This document shows, piece after piece, positions 34,104 to 45,978 of a stretch of DNA of 64,000 nucleotides. The stretch is from Antitrichia curtipendula (lineage: Eukaryota; Streptophyta; Bryopsida; Hypnales; Leucodontaceae). The notes under the pieces were generated by a model, which saw only the letters and a program-made list of their open reading frames with translations, had not been told where the DNA came from and searched no databases. Each line of letters opens with the position of its first letter. Position 1 is the first letter of the stretch. The translations under genes were made by a program, and so were the position numbers. The stretch is taken from positions 20,432,574 through 20,496,573 of the forward strand of contig OX579633.1 of the NCBI GenBank assembly GCA_951230915.1. The letters are read 5' to 3'.

Positions 34104-34287
34104 CACTAGAAGAAACCTGTGTTTTTTTTTATGTCCAAAATTTGGACGTTCACTTTTTTGGACATCAAATATAACATTAGGATGCTAGTTTTGACATCAA
34201 AACTAGCATCCTAATGTTATATTTGATGTCCAAAAAAGTGAACGTCCAAATTTTGGACATAAAAAAAAACACAGGTTTCTTCTAGTG
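34104..34287. mobile_element. 184-bp palindromic CACTA-type MITE in coding exon
   Basis: The element starts CACTAGAAGAAACC and ends GGTTTCTTCTAGTG. The two 92-bp arms are exact reverse complements apart from the single central base pair (34195/34196). It is flanked by gtg duplications. Its insertion puts a stop at 34172 into the frame starting at 34073. Deleting the element plus one gtg joins MGKSAMDNGR directly in frame with GSPPVEYFKDL. Perfect arms imply a very recent insertion or strong constraint on the hairpin. Confidence 0.9.
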
Positions 34288-37200
34288 GTGGTTCTCCACC
34301 GGTTGAATACTTTAAAGACTTGTCCAAGGAACATGCCTCAGGGGTAGTGGAAGATTTTGAAGATCTATCCATTGCGAGGGCAAATGAGGTCGAAACTACA
34401 ATGCAAAAGGCAAGTGCTGCCCTGTACCAAGAACTATATTTGGTGGTGGCATCAAGGGTGGAGAGAACTGCAGCTCGGAAGGAAATGCAGACAGCTACTC
34501 TACGTCGCCGAGAATTGAAGGGAAAAGCCATCTGCAAAGAAGATTTAAATTCTCACAAAACTGTACAGGCAACATCATCCATTGTCAAGTTCTTCATCAG
34601 CTTACAAAACGTAGATAATGGGCAGCCTTTGACACTAAGTTCTGTGTCATCAAATCCGAAGTCATGTAATTCTCTTAGTCAAGGGAACTGCTCAAACGAT
34701 GTGTCTATAGACACAGTGGTTTGGGAATGTGAACTTCCTTCCCAGTCGCAGAGAGGAAGCAGTAGCAGTAGACATTCTCAATCTACTGATGCACCTCCTG
34801 ATCAAAAGTGGCAATTGCGGGCAGATCTCGTAGAGATCTCTGATGGGGAAGATGATGTAGAATTGGATGACAAGTTTCAAGAAGTTCCTCCACCAAAGAA
34901 ACCCAAGATCAACTATGACCGCACTTGGATGTTTCAAAATGAATGGGCAGCGAAGTTGGTTTAGGCAGAACCGATTTGTGGAAATGATGGTCAAGTTCAT
35001 CTTGTGAAATGCATAGTCTGCTCCACTTTTGAGAAGAAGCCAAAGATTCTAGGGCCAAAGTGGGATACTCTTACAAAACATGAGGGAAGGAGGAAGGCCG
35101 CCTTCGATATGCCAAATTACAATGTCAAAGCTGGTGAGTGGTATATTTTGAGGACAAATTGCCATCAAACAAACTTGAGACATTTTGCTGCAAGACAACC
35201 CTCTTCTATCCTCCAGCAAGTCAATCTCAGCACTTCCATGGTGAAGTCTAAGAAAATCGTTCAACTAAGTACAATTTATCAAATCCTATCCTCTGGCCGT
35301 CCCATGGTAGAGTATAAAGAAAGGCAGGCTTTGTATGCCTTTCTAAACGTTCCTAACTTACCTAGGATGCACTGGTTAGATGGATCAAGTTGGAAGATGA
35401 TAGAGTTCATGTATCAACAAGTGCAGAATCTATCCAGAAGAAGATCACTACCGCCTAGTTCGTTGCAATCACATGCGACGAAGTTACATCCATAGACAAT
35501 GGTAGTTGGCTTTGTGTACATGCCTACATCGTGGAGAATTACGTAAGAATCCTGCATTTGATTTTGTTGCAACGTCTAGTAGATGGATTTGGTGCAAATC
35601 AACTCATTTCCGTAATCATGAAAGTGTTGGAAACTGGAGGTGATTTGACATTTGACCAAATTTCTAGGAGGTTGCTATGCTTTGGTGCAGATGGAGTAAG
35701 CACTTTTCAAGGTGTCCGAAGTGGAGTCACTATGCAAATTCAAACAAAATTTGCTCCATTTTGCATGGAGATCCACTGCATGGTCCATAGGTGCAATTTA
35801 GCAATAAAATCCTTGTCCGCATTACCTATCTTTGTTGTAGTGGAGCAACTCATTCAGAAGGCCCATGCCTATTTCAACAAAAGTCCAAAACGTTTTTCTG
35901 AGTATCAGAAACTTGTTGAGGCTATGGAAACAAAAAGCTTGAAGCCGTTGTTGCAGGTGATGACAAGGTGGGTGTTGCTACTAGAGCCACTGCGACAGTT
36001 GCTCTCTGACTACCGCACTTTACTGGCCAAGATGAAGGCAGACTCTTAGACTCTACAAAAAATGATGTTGTTGAGGTATGTTTTGTACATTTTTCCACTT
36101 GCTTGCATGTCGATTTCGATCTGTTGCAAACATAGAACTTCAGAAATTGTAAAGATCATAAAATATTGGAACGATGAGTGTGTCTGTACTAATGGCAGTG
36201 TGTCTGTAGTAATGAGGTGGTTGTGTCCACATTGGGCTTTGGATTGGTTTCATCAATTAGCAATGGGGTGATGGATTTTTTTTCCTTCAATGATGGTTGG
36301 CTACTGGAGGTGACAGATAGGGTTTTTTTAGCAAGAATAGGTTGGACGCAAAGGACTTTCACAATTGTGGAGTTCGAAGCTGCAAGTGTCGGAGCTTTGG
36401 AATTTTTGACTCTTCATTTCTGGTTGTCCAAGGCTTTTTGTTTTGGGCTTTGTAGTTCCGGTTGTTTGGGCTTCACTTTAGACTGAAGCTGATGTTAAGT
36501 TCGTGTCTTTTCCTTTAATAATGGGAACTTCTTGGTACAATTGTCTTGATCGCAATAGTATTGCTTAGTATTGTTGTAGACGTGTCTATAAACCAAGTAT
36601 TGAAGTTTGTGCATTATGTTTGAATTATTTGAATGTGACGTCATTTTAATTGTAGCTTCTGTGAGTAAACAATGGATTCGTCATTTCTGAGACATAAATG
36701 TATAATATGGGCGACTAATTCACCTAACTTCAAATTGACCATTGAATGTGTAGTAATGCTTGGCTTTCATGCTAGATTCCTATACACTTCTGGACATGAC
36801 GGCTCTAATGCCTCTTCTAGAGACAATCGATTTGTTGGTTACATTTGCTCAGAAGAGGGATGTCTATGTCTGTGATTTTGTTGCAGCTTTGAAAATTGGG
36901 GAAGGGCAACTCTATTCCTTGTATATTGACAAGGCGACCTCATATGCAACGGATGAGTTTTGGGCGTTTAAAAATCTCATTGAGTGCTCCCACAGTCAAA
37001 TCCACACAAAATGGATCTCTGATTTAAACAACGAGTCTATACAATTGGTGTTTGTTGCAAATGCAGACAAGATGTGGGTTGTGCATGAAGGAACACCCGT
37101 GGTCAAGAAGTATTTGCTACTGTCATAGCGACTGTCAAGACGGAATGCTCATGTATGAATATTTAAAAAAAAAATTTGGTTGTTATACTTTGCCATATGT

Positions 37201-37902
37201 TTTGCCTTCTAATGATATTACTGTTTTTGAATTTTTTATTCTTGTTCATGCTTTGAATTCTCCGGGATCCCATTACAACTCATTGATTATTGTAAGCTTT
37301 GGTAGGATTGAGTTTAAAACTGGATGACCAAAATTGAGGCTACAATTCTCTTGGCGATAGTTAATTTGGTCATTTTAAGCAATTACAGTTGGTTGTGGTT
37401 ATTTTGCAGTACTTGTTGTCTATTTCAGCTCCCGCCATTCATTTCAGTTTGTGAATGATTAAGTTCTTTCGGTGACTGTTAGTTCACTTGTTTATTTCAA
37501 ATATTGATATTGGTTTCAATTGTCAAAGTGACTAGTTCACAGTTTTGTCAGAGTTACTTATCTTGATCCTATGTATATATATTTGGTCTTTGTGCATATA
37601 TTTTTGAGATGTGTAGACCTTCTTTATTTGAATTATAGACGTGTATACTTACATTGTTGAACATGGGGTGCTTGTTCATTGTAGAGGCAACCCGTCAATA
37701 GTTGAGGGAGCTGGAAACACATTTCCCCTCAAACAATGTTATGGATGCATTGGAGGGGGTGTACCCGCAGTATTGGCTGCAAAACGAGGTAGAGGAGAGT
37801 TTCCCAAAACATTTGGTAGTTCTCATAGAATATTACTGTGAACCAAAGTTATACCCTAAACCAAAAGTTATGGCCAAGAGAAGGGACGTGGTGAAGGCAT
37901 GA

Positions 37903-38595
37903 CGCCTCCCCCGGCGAACCCGAATCTTTGGGAGGCCATAACTTTGTGAGATCTTGTCCAAATGGGACGAGTAAAGAGTCCATTGGCATCTAATCATTGC
38001 GTAGATATCTAAAATGATCTTGCATATGATATTTGGAGCTCTGATTGCAAAGTTACGCTGTTTGGAAGTTTGGGAGTCCAAATGGTGATGAAACTTGGCC
38101 ATTTCGGGTTGGAAATGTGTGGTCTTCCAAAACCCAAGTGGGTTTAGGGTGTACCTTCGACCCACAAGGGGGGGGGGGTCTACCGAATGCCACAGAAAGT
38201 ACTATAGGAGGGACTGGTCTCCCTCCTCACTTCCTCTTGGAGTTTTGGTGAATCCCAGTGAACTCAAGGTTGGTGATGTGACTTCACCACCGGTTCAAGG
38301 CACCATGGGATACTTGTGTGTGTGTCCCGGGGCACCGGTTGGGTGGAGTCCCGCTCCTTGCTAGGCCACACTCGATGTGTCCTGAGTTATGAGTCCCGAT
38401 TAGCCATGTTGGAATGCAAAATGGGCTAGCATGGAGTGGGTGACACTTAAGGGCGGTTAAAACTGTCAGTGGTGAGTAGTGCCACCATGAGTCCTTATAC
38501 ATTGAGATGGAAGTTCCGTCCCATGTTACCAAGTGACATGCCGGGTGCCACGAGTAGAGTGCGTGTTAGTAGTTCTAGTGACATGGACTTAACAA
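37903..38595. mobile_element. Insertion splitting last part of hAT-like gene, unknown type
   Basis: Coding similarity stops after RRDVVKA (TGA at 37900-37902) and resumes near 38602 with the hAT C-terminus. The block between is GC-richer than its flanks, has a G run at 38168-38178, and shows no protein. It might be a long-terminal-repeat-retroelement leader or another non-autonomous insertion. I could not find termini or a target duplication, so the edges are approximate. Confidence 0.45.
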
Positions 38596-39540
38596 AATGA
38601 GTTGGAAATGAAGATTAACTCTGTATGTGCTTGGCATGTGCAGTGTTTGGTAGTTTGTGACCCAAGTGAAGTTGTGAAGGTTTGCCAAAGACAGTTTGGT
38701 ACTGTGAAATGTCATTTGGATTGCGATACTTTAACTCACCTTTGGCGGTATCTTGATTCATATATAGTTTTGAGAGTGAAAGCATTTCTAGAGTACTATA
38801 GGTTGGTTGAAGTTGCCATAGCCCAAGTTCTATGGTCAGTGAAAGATGAGAAATACTTTAATTTTTTGGCATTTTTGAAGAACAAGTTGAGAAATTCCTT
38901 GGACACCCACCTAGAGTGTGTGCTAGGAATGTATTCTCAGAAGAATTTCACTTTGGAGACCTTTCCTTATGATGAGGCCTACAATGAATGGGCAGCTGCA
39001 ATAAATTGTCGATATGGACTTTAAGGTTATTGCGTAGGTGATATTAGTGAAATCCTAAATCCATGCATGATCTAGGATTTTCTCCTAAGTGGATGGGTCC
39101 TTGCTTGGCCTTCTATGTCCACTAAGATATTTATATTAAATGGATTTTTATTTTCTTAAGTTATGTGTCACTATCTGCATTTTCTAAATGTAAAGTGCTA
39201 CTTTCATTTCATCCTTACTAAGATGGTGCCTAAGCCCCATAGAACAATACATGAATTCGCCAAATTTTCATAACAATAAATGTTCAAATAGCCAAAGTAT
39301 ATGAACAACTTTTAGAAATTTTGACTTTTGTGCTTCAAAATAATTTCTTCAAGTGCTGAAATTTTCCACCACTTGCATGCAAATTGTGTGAGATTGATAA
39401 TCCACAAGAAAGACAATTGCCAAAAAAAATCATTTGAAAAAATTCTTCCTTCGCCATGTGGGCAATGAGTGCTCGAAAAATATAGCCAGTCTGACATTCT
39501 GCCCAAATCCTTAAAAAAAGGGTTGGTAGTTAGGTGAATT

Positions 39541-39845
39541 TAAGGTGGGTACCCCCCAAACCGACACTTTTTGCTACTGCATCTAATAACTATTTGCGCC
39601 TAGTTACTATTATTAGACTGGTCCAATTTTCATATTTTTTTGTTGGCAAGTGAAAGGAAGTTTCAACATACCAAAGAACGTGACATTTGGATCCTATATG
39701 TAAAAGTTATAAAATATCATAGTTTTTTGGATAGATATTCTAAAATCATTTCTCCAGCATATGTACATATTGATTTTGGAGATGTACATAGAACAATGAT
39801 GGCATTTTTTTTTGGTAGGGTGCAATTTGGAGTGTATTGACCTTA
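39541..39845 (-). mobile_element. GGTGGGTACC-ended MITE-like repeat, inverted copy
   Basis: It begins TAAGGTGGGTACCCCCCAAA and ends TTTGGAGTGTATTGACCTTA, an imperfect inverted repeat pair. Its reverse complement matches 6804-7080 and 54126-54377, including acatctccaaaatcaatatg and gttctttggtatgttgaaac. Confidence 0.6.
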
Positions 39846-40158
39846 GGTCAAAATCAAATGCAAATTGCATTTTGAAGTGTAATACTTTAATTATTATAAG
39901 GATTCTTGTAATCAAGGTGAACTTCCATGTATTGGAAGTAGCTAAACTTTGTATAAAAGAATTTTTTTTTAGAATTTTATATGGAAGTGTGCAATGTTTG
40001 CAAGAAGAGAATTGTAATAGTTGGCCTACAAAATTATTAGGAGAGGCCTATGAAAAGTAGGGAATCAAGCTTTTGACTCCCCCCCAAAACCCTTTATAAC
40101 ATTGACCTTGAATTTTTTGGTTGCTTTTAGTTTAATGACAGGATAAAGCTAAAATGTA

Positions 40159-40754
40159 TTCCATCCATTCCAAAATGATATTTTTGTTAGATAAAATGTT
40201 CTAGATTAAGGTTGAAAATAATAGTTTCTAAAATATGTTTTGAGTGATAAATAGAGTGTAATGCACTCTTATTGTCCTAAAAAATTTAGTTTCAAATAAG
40301 TTTTCAAAATGTAGTCATAGCGCTTTGAAAAGTGGGATTTTTGAGCCATTTTAATGGAGCACTACTGGCCAATCATTTTTGCAACTTCTTGCACTATCTA
40401 TGTTTTTTTTATCTTCCTTGTATCATTTCTGCATTGACTTGTTCACATTGAGGTCTTAGCTTGGCCCAAACAATTATCTTCATTGATACTAGATCTACAT
40501 GGCCTTGGAGCCACTCAAGAGTCAGTGAAGAGCAATTGAAGAGCCACTCATGAGTCACCAAGAGCCCAATCCACCCACACCAATCCAAAATCTACAATAC
40601 ATAATGGTTAAATGGAAATTCACAAGCTACAAACAAATTCATTGTCCTCAACATTTTCAAAAATTGTGGGCCCTTCCTCCCACGTCATACCAAAAAGATT
40701 ATTTTGGGACAAGAAATTTTGTTCAATAGGAAGATCATTTGGGGACAAAAGGAG
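40159..40754. mobile_element. Long Stowaway/mariner-like MITE, 596 bp, diverged
   Basis: The left end TTCCATCCATTCCAAAATGAT and the right end, read inverted, CTCCTTTTGTCCCCAAATGAT are Stowaway-like inverted repeats. TA flanks lie at 40157-40158 and 40755-40756. The length is close to the 584-bp element at 20670. There is no transposase frame. Confidence 0.5.
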
Positions 40755-41133
40755 TAGTATCTCTATAGTAACAAAGAAGTATAAACATCATGAAAAATTG
40801 ATGAAAACAATTTCTATTTTGAAAAACTTGAAATTTATTCATACAATGTCCAAAAAATACATACTAAGAGAATCTAGAATCCCCTTTTCACTACCAAGAG
40901 GACCCTACAAAAAAATTTCTAATATAATAATGGAAACCATGCTGAACTGCTTGTTTGTACAATTTTAGGTGTAGTTACCTTACATATTCTCTCGACTTCA
41001 CAGGTTACAAGTCGCTTGAGGGTATCAATTCGTATGTCCAGACATAGAATAGGCCTCACGAAATAAATTGGCTTCGGGATATCAACCGAGATGTTGGATA
41101 TCACCTGGAAATCACGGATATCAACAGCTGAAA

Positions 41134-41140
41134 TAGGGTT
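41134..41140 (-). promoter_or_regulatory. Telo-box-like AACCCTA motif upstream of eL27
   Basis: tagggtt on the plus strand (AACCCTA inverted) lies about 100 bp before the eL27 start codon, inside ataGGGTTAGGGGTTT. Telo-boxes are common in plant ribosomal-protein promoters. The leader that follows is pyrimidine-rich (ctctttcgccatctctctctg). Confidence 0.4.
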
Positions 41141-41242
41141 AGGGGTTTGCGCGAGGCCGGCAGATATGGCAAGCAGGACGCAGATTACGCTCTTTCGCCA
41201 TCTCTCTCTGCGTCTTCAGGGTCTTCCGTCGCGGCACTCACC

Positions 41243-43945
41243 ATGGTGAAGTTTCTGAAGGCCAACAAGGTGGTCGTGCTCCTGCAAGGCCGTTACGCCG
41301 GGCGCAAGGCGGTCATCGTCAAGAACTTCGACGATGGCACCAAGGAGCGACCATACGGGCACGCAATCGTCTGCGGGATTGCCAAGTATCCCCGCAAGGT
41401 ATACGTCGATGTCGACCTTGGCTTTGATATATCAACCCTGGTGGATTTTGTAGTTTTTTTCTTGGTTTTAGGGCGTGTCTGTTGGTTTATTTGGTTCGAC
41501 TGGGGGTTTAAGGTAGGGATTCCCGAAATCGCTGTCGAGCATTGTTCGTTTTGTAAGACTTCCAATTTATATGTTCTTTTTGGTGAATGGAAGAGGAAGT
41601 TACGAGAGATCGTAGTTTCATTGGTTGAGGTTTTAGAATTATATGTGGAACTGCTAAGTAAGTATCCCGGCAAGTTATGTTTTGATTCGACGTCTGCTTT
41701 GCTTGATCGGAACCGGTGAATTTTGGGAGTCTAGTTTGGTTTTTGGTCTTATGTATTAGTGCATTGTTTCAACTGGGTTTAAGGTAGGGCGACTTCAAAT
41801 ATTCGTTGAATTTAATTCGTATTATTAGACTGGTTGAATAATATGTATTTTCTTTTTGGAGAATGAAGGAGGATTCCAATGCACCGAAGATTGCATTATC
41901 TGGTTTCCAGTCATTATAGGAAGGGCATCCATTACGAAAAGAGCTTACCTTAAGTGGATGTTTAGATATGTGGATGTCCGTTACGATGATTTACAGGGAC
42001 TTGCTACTACTGAACCCCTATTGAGACGACTCTTTAAGAATATCGCTTTTTTTAGATTTTGGTTATCCTTGGGAGCAGAGTTTGGGATGTTGTATTCAAA
42101 AGTTCTGAAGTTTTCAAGGTTATTGGTAGATGCTGTACAAATGCTTGGATCCATATTTATTAAAGGATGTACGCTGGCTGAACATGTGATCAAGTGACCT
42201 TTTTGGTCCTTGGCGAATTTGGGTTTCCCTAACTTATCTTGTGTTGCTGGAAATGGAAATATTTGTTGCGAAAGGAATATTTTCAAAGTGGTCGCTCGGG
42301 CAGTTTTCTTTTTACTGTCTGGGATGGGTATCGTGTAGTAACCTAGATGATATTTGTACGATTTGCGTACCTGAATTTGTGAATTAAGAAGATTTTCGCT
42401 TCTGAAACCCTAAAGAGCAGTGTCTATTTCGTTGAACGCTTGTAAACAGTCTGCCTCATGCTTAGTGCTTGTGATGGACTAAGATAGATCTTCTGTATAT
42501 GCTTCCAGAATATTGAAAGCTTGGCGATTTAAGATCTTGAGTCTTTTTTCTGAGGTTCAACTTTTGGTTGCAGGTAATTAAGAAGGCGTCACAGAAGACC
42601 ATTGCCAAGCGCTCCAGACTGAAAGCTTTCACAAAAGTCGTCAACTACAACCACATTATGCCCACCAGGTACCGAGTTATTCTGAAATTCATCTGTTACT
42701 CCTACTTATGGAAGACGGAATATAATATAGTTATATTATATTGTACATATTCTTATGATGTAACATATTATATCTCATTTTGAGATTCAGAAAGCACATC
42801 GAAGTTTTGGGTTGTGCCTCTATTTAATCCCAGCCTGACGAGCATGTTTGTCTGATTCATGGGAGGCATAAAGTAACCTGGAAGTTTCGCTGACAACACC
42901 CCTGTAACTGGGTGCAATCTGATAGTAGCTTCTCAAACAGCCTCTGACTATTAGCTTGAACGATTTTTGTGAGAACTAGCAATCCTTAGATAATTTGCAG
43001 TTCAACGAATTTGCGTTAACACTTGCATTAGTCGTAGAGTTTTTCGCAGTCCTTTTGGCCCCTATAGGACCAATAGGCCCAATCGAGGACCCAAAACTCC
43101 TAAAAAACATGCTTCTATGAAGACTTTCTTCTGTTCAGTTTTATTTATTTATTATCGACCAGCGCATGCAATGTTCTTCATTCTGATTCTGATTCTGATT
43201 CTGGGCATACAAAGTTTGATTCCGTCTGGATTATACTTTTCTTATTATAATCAATCGAAGTGGTCATTTTGAAACCAAGAATTATCTGTCCTCCCGGAGG
43301 CTGCGTGTCTTAGTTCGAAATGTTTTATCGTACCTGACGAGTGATTAGTGATGTACTTGGAGTATCGGTATTTTTTATTTATTAAAATTGGTTACAAATT
43401 ATGCATGACAGGTATACTTTGGACGTGGATTTGAAGAACACTGTGACAGCCGAGAAGTTGGAATCTACCGCTAGCCGTGTGGAAACCAGAAAGGTATTAT
43501 TGAACAAGCGTTACCGTCAATGTCAATTTAGTGTCGTATCAAGATGAACTTAATACCTATTAATGTAACATTAAATAATTCTAGCGTTGTTTTTTGTAAT
43601 GAATTCTACTTTAGAATTACGTAAACTTCACGTTTGCTTCATGTTGTTCGCTTTGTCAAACAATCAGGTATTATATTAATATCAGGATAAGACTCATCTA
43701 ATGCCTACTGATAATGAAGGTGGTCAGTTGACCATTAGTTATGAGAACTAGAAGTCAAGTTTTGCTACTTACATTCTCCATAGCAAGAGTGCTTTACTTT
43801 GGATTTTTCGTTGAATGCTGTTTTTCTGTACCTGCATGCAATTTAAGTTCATTGTTGTTGATGTCAACAGGCAGCGAAAGCAGTTTTGGAAGAGAGGTTC
43901 AAGACCGGCAAGAACCGGTGGTTCTTCTCCAAGCTTAGGTTTTGA
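41243..43945 (+). CDS. RPL27: 60S ribosomal protein eL27 (RPL27), four exons
   Basis: eL27 is a structural protein of the large cytosolic ribosomal subunit. Exons are 41243-41398, 42574-42668, 43412-43493 and 43871-43945. All introns are GT-AG, and the 408 nt give 135 codons plus TGA. The N-terminus begins [20 protein letters not shown] and includes the KOW-type RNA-binding segment (about residues 5-35). Conserved [16 protein letters not shown] spans the exon 2-3 junction, and the protein ends in the invariant [15 protein letters not shown]. Length and ends agree with plant eL27 (usually 135-136 residues). The start codon sits in a good context (accATGg). Residues around [17 protein letters not shown] are the most variable part of the family. 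The gene appears functional. Confidence 0.95.
43062..43305 (+). repeat. Dispersed repeat in eL27 intron 2
   Basis: It shares ttctgttcagttttattta, ttctgggcatacaaagtttga and ttttgaaaccaagaatt with the VPS36 intron segment at 30590-30826 (opposite orientation to that gene). It includes a (GATTCT)4 microsatellite at about 43180-43203. Confidence 0.5.
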
Positions 43946-44836
43946 GTATTTCCACATAGACTTGGACAGCAGTTTGATTTGGTTTGTAGGATCCCATTCT
44001 GTTCCTGAATCAGGTTATGGTAAGAAAGTGTGGATGATGTTATGCTTTCACGCTTGGAAGAATTTAACTCGTCTTGGTCTCGCTCCTTGGAACATCTTTC
44101 GCAGTTCCAGTACATTGAATGCTAGTTTCTTGTGCGGCATCTTTGCTGATATGAACATTCTCTTTTAATCTTTTGCGAGTGGAGTTTTATCAGCAAGTCC
44201 ATATTATGATTAGCAGTTCTTTTAGGTTGCGATCACTATATTTCTTCAATGGAATAGTTTCCTGCTTATTTGTTATTGTTACTTCGGAAATTCTGAATCT
44301 AATGCCAATTTTAGAACTACTGGTATACAGTTTTCATCATGCAGCTCTAAATGCATGTCAATACAAATTCTGGATCTGCGTTCAAGGCAATAGTCTGGTG
44401 TTACTGATAATCCACATTCTTTCCTACATCTTTGCCTGACAGCACATGAATATAGTGTCCTGTGATAGTTTTAATTTGAGAAGACAGCAGGTAGATTCGA
44501 TGATATTCTGCTGGGCCTCCTCTTGTTCCTTACTATAAGCGTGAGTGTATAAGCGAACTCCTCAAAAGTTTGACAATATGGACTTCATAATCTTTGAGAG
44601 ACTCCAATGCAAAGATTGGTGACTTCTACCAAAGAATGCCACAATAAAAATGCAGTGTCATACAGGCTGTGAGTTGTGCTTCTTCCTTTCCTTTCAGCAA
44701 TGGGCTTGCCCCATTTGTTTAAATTTAAAATTTAAAATAAAAATGAAGTGTCACAAGGAATTAAACTTGCCTGTTCTCTCTCAAAATAAAAATTGCAACG
44801 TCATGAGGTTTCAGATAGGTTTTAGTAAATGATCCC
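43946..44836. other. eL27 3' flank, no gene recognised
   Basis: The first few hundred bases should hold the eL27 3' untranslated region and polyadenylation signals; an AATAAA-like aataaaaatg is at about 44643. Frames of up to 117 codons overlap the last exon in another frame and are not credible genes. Confidence 0.4.
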
Positions 44837-44844
44837 CTTATCAC

Positions 44845-45080
44845 GGCCGGGGTGAACTGACCCCCTCGCTCGTACCCCTGGGAAAACCCTGAAATTTTTT
44901 ATTTTCCATGCATGAATTTTTTTGCAAATTCTGAATTCATATTTGCAATCAGAGGCCCCAAATTAGCTAAGGGGTTTTTAGAAAATAGATTTTACACGGC
45001 ACAAAATAGGGGGCTTTTTTTTAAGTGCACCCTTGGATGGACTTTGGCAGGACAAGCGAGGGGGTCAGTTCACCCCGGCC
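44845..45080. mobile_element. 236-bp MITE with perfect 26-bp ends and 8-bp duplication
   Basis: The left end GGCCGGGGTGAACTGACC and onward (44845-44870) is exactly inverted at 45055-45080. The flanks cttatcac at 44837-44844 and 45081-45088 are an exact 8-bp duplication. The interior is short and AT-rich with no coding. The 8-bp duplication points to hAT or another 8-bp superfamily. The perfect ends indicate a recent insertion. Confidence 0.88.
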
Positions 45081-45142
45081 CTTATCACAAGCAATGAGTT
45101 TTGAGACTAGTTGAACATAGTGTAAACCCAGTTAACCTTTAA

Positions 45143-45384
45143 CCCTTGTGCGCCCAGCCCATGTTCACAAAAATCCAAACCCTTCTATACTCATTCCAAT
45201 TAAACTATCACCTAAGAAAAGATCCACAATATTTGACCGTACTAATTGGTGGTAGAGACATGGCCGGAGATAGAAGGAAAAGGACGCGTCCTTTGATCGT
45301 ACCATTGAAAAGATTATAAGAGTCAAACATGGACATCTTTCAAAAATGGAGAAGCCATATTTTAGCCCTTAGGGCGCTCAGGGG
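45143..45384. mobile_element. Small TTAA-flanked MITE (CCCTTGTGCGCCC ends)
   Basis: The left end TTAA-CCCTTGTGCGCCC and the right end AGGGCGCTCAGGGG-TTAA are inverted repeats. It is 242 bp long. Its right TTAA (45385-45388) also serves as the left flank of the next element. Confidence 0.6.
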
Positions 45385-45388
45385 TTAA

Positions 45389-45978
45389 GCCCTAAATAAG
45401 ATCCAACTGAGTTGCTATTTTTAGTAGTTTATATTTTTGATAAATTCTTTTTGAAGTCTAAATTTAGCATCAAAAATTCGATTTTGAAAATGAATTATTC
45501 TGATTTTTCTATTCAAGATTTTGTGCAAGGGTGTCCATTGCAATCTTGACTTTCCATAGTGTTGAGGGCTCTTGAAAATGAACCTCAAATACACTAGATC
45601 TTGGAGAAAAAATCACATTAGAAATTGATTTAAAAAAATTGTAGAGTAGATTTTGAGAAGCCATAAATTGATTGGGGTTATGCACGTTGGGCCCTTCAAC
45701 CTCACGTTTTTTTGATGACCAATTTTTTAGATTTGATATGCAAAAAGAGAGCTGAAAGATTTTCATAGTTTTAACACCTTCAAATTAAACATTATAATCT
45801 TTCAATCCTTAAATGATATTGTTGTGTTTTCTTTTCCTATGTGATTTCTAACATGTCTAGTTTGAATTTGTACAGTTACAATTCAAGAAAAATTGATAGA
45901 ACTTATCAAAATGTTGTCTTTTTATTCAATTTAGAACAAATTTCAAGAAGCTCAAAACATGCCTTGGACATTTAGGGG
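45389..45978 (+). mobile_element. TTAA-family subtype 4 element, second copy
   Basis: It matches 13966-14623 over most of its length (gagttgctatttttagtag, gtgcaagggtgtccattgca, ttttgagaagccataaattg). It ends ggacatttagggg-TTAA at 45979-45982. The left end abuts the preceding element across one TTAA. Confidence 0.65.

Larger units (their letters stand above)
34073..39024 (+). pseudogene. Decayed hAT-like transposase gene (ZNF862/C17orf113-type)
   Basis: Pieces of one protein appear in order. There is an N-terminal acidic/Ser-rich region, then a BED-like zinc finger with HLVKCIVCSTFEKKPKILGP and a downstream HEGRRK (about 34960-35095). A catalytic-core segment with AITCDEVTSIDNGSWLC (frame 2, 35465-35515) and LCFGADGVSTFQGVRSGV (35678-35731) follows, then MEIHCMVHRCNLAIKSLSAL. 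A further exon has YATDEFWAFKNLIECSHSQI (about 36944-37003), the next YPQYWLQNEVEESFPKHL (about 37761-37815), and the last is a C-terminal hAT dimerisation segment with LRNSLDTHLE (about 38889-38918). Lesions are a MITE at 34104-34287, an in-frame TAG at 34962 where the family has Trp, frameshifts near 35430, 36046 and 37100, TAG at 35456 and 37699, and an insertion at about 37903-38595. A probable intron spans 36076-36775. No transposon termini were found, so element versus domesticated gene is undecided. Confidence 0.85.

Noticed and set aside
36062..36775. Open frames inside the hAT-like gene near 36217-36486
   Set aside because: The region sits between two transposase exons with a donor at 36076 and an acceptor at 36775, so it is best read as an intron.
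41399..42573. Open frames of 113 and 190 codons over eL27 intron 1
   Set aside because: They lie in a clear GT-AG intron, read through the donor, and lack any protein similarity. The spliced eL27 frame explains the locus.
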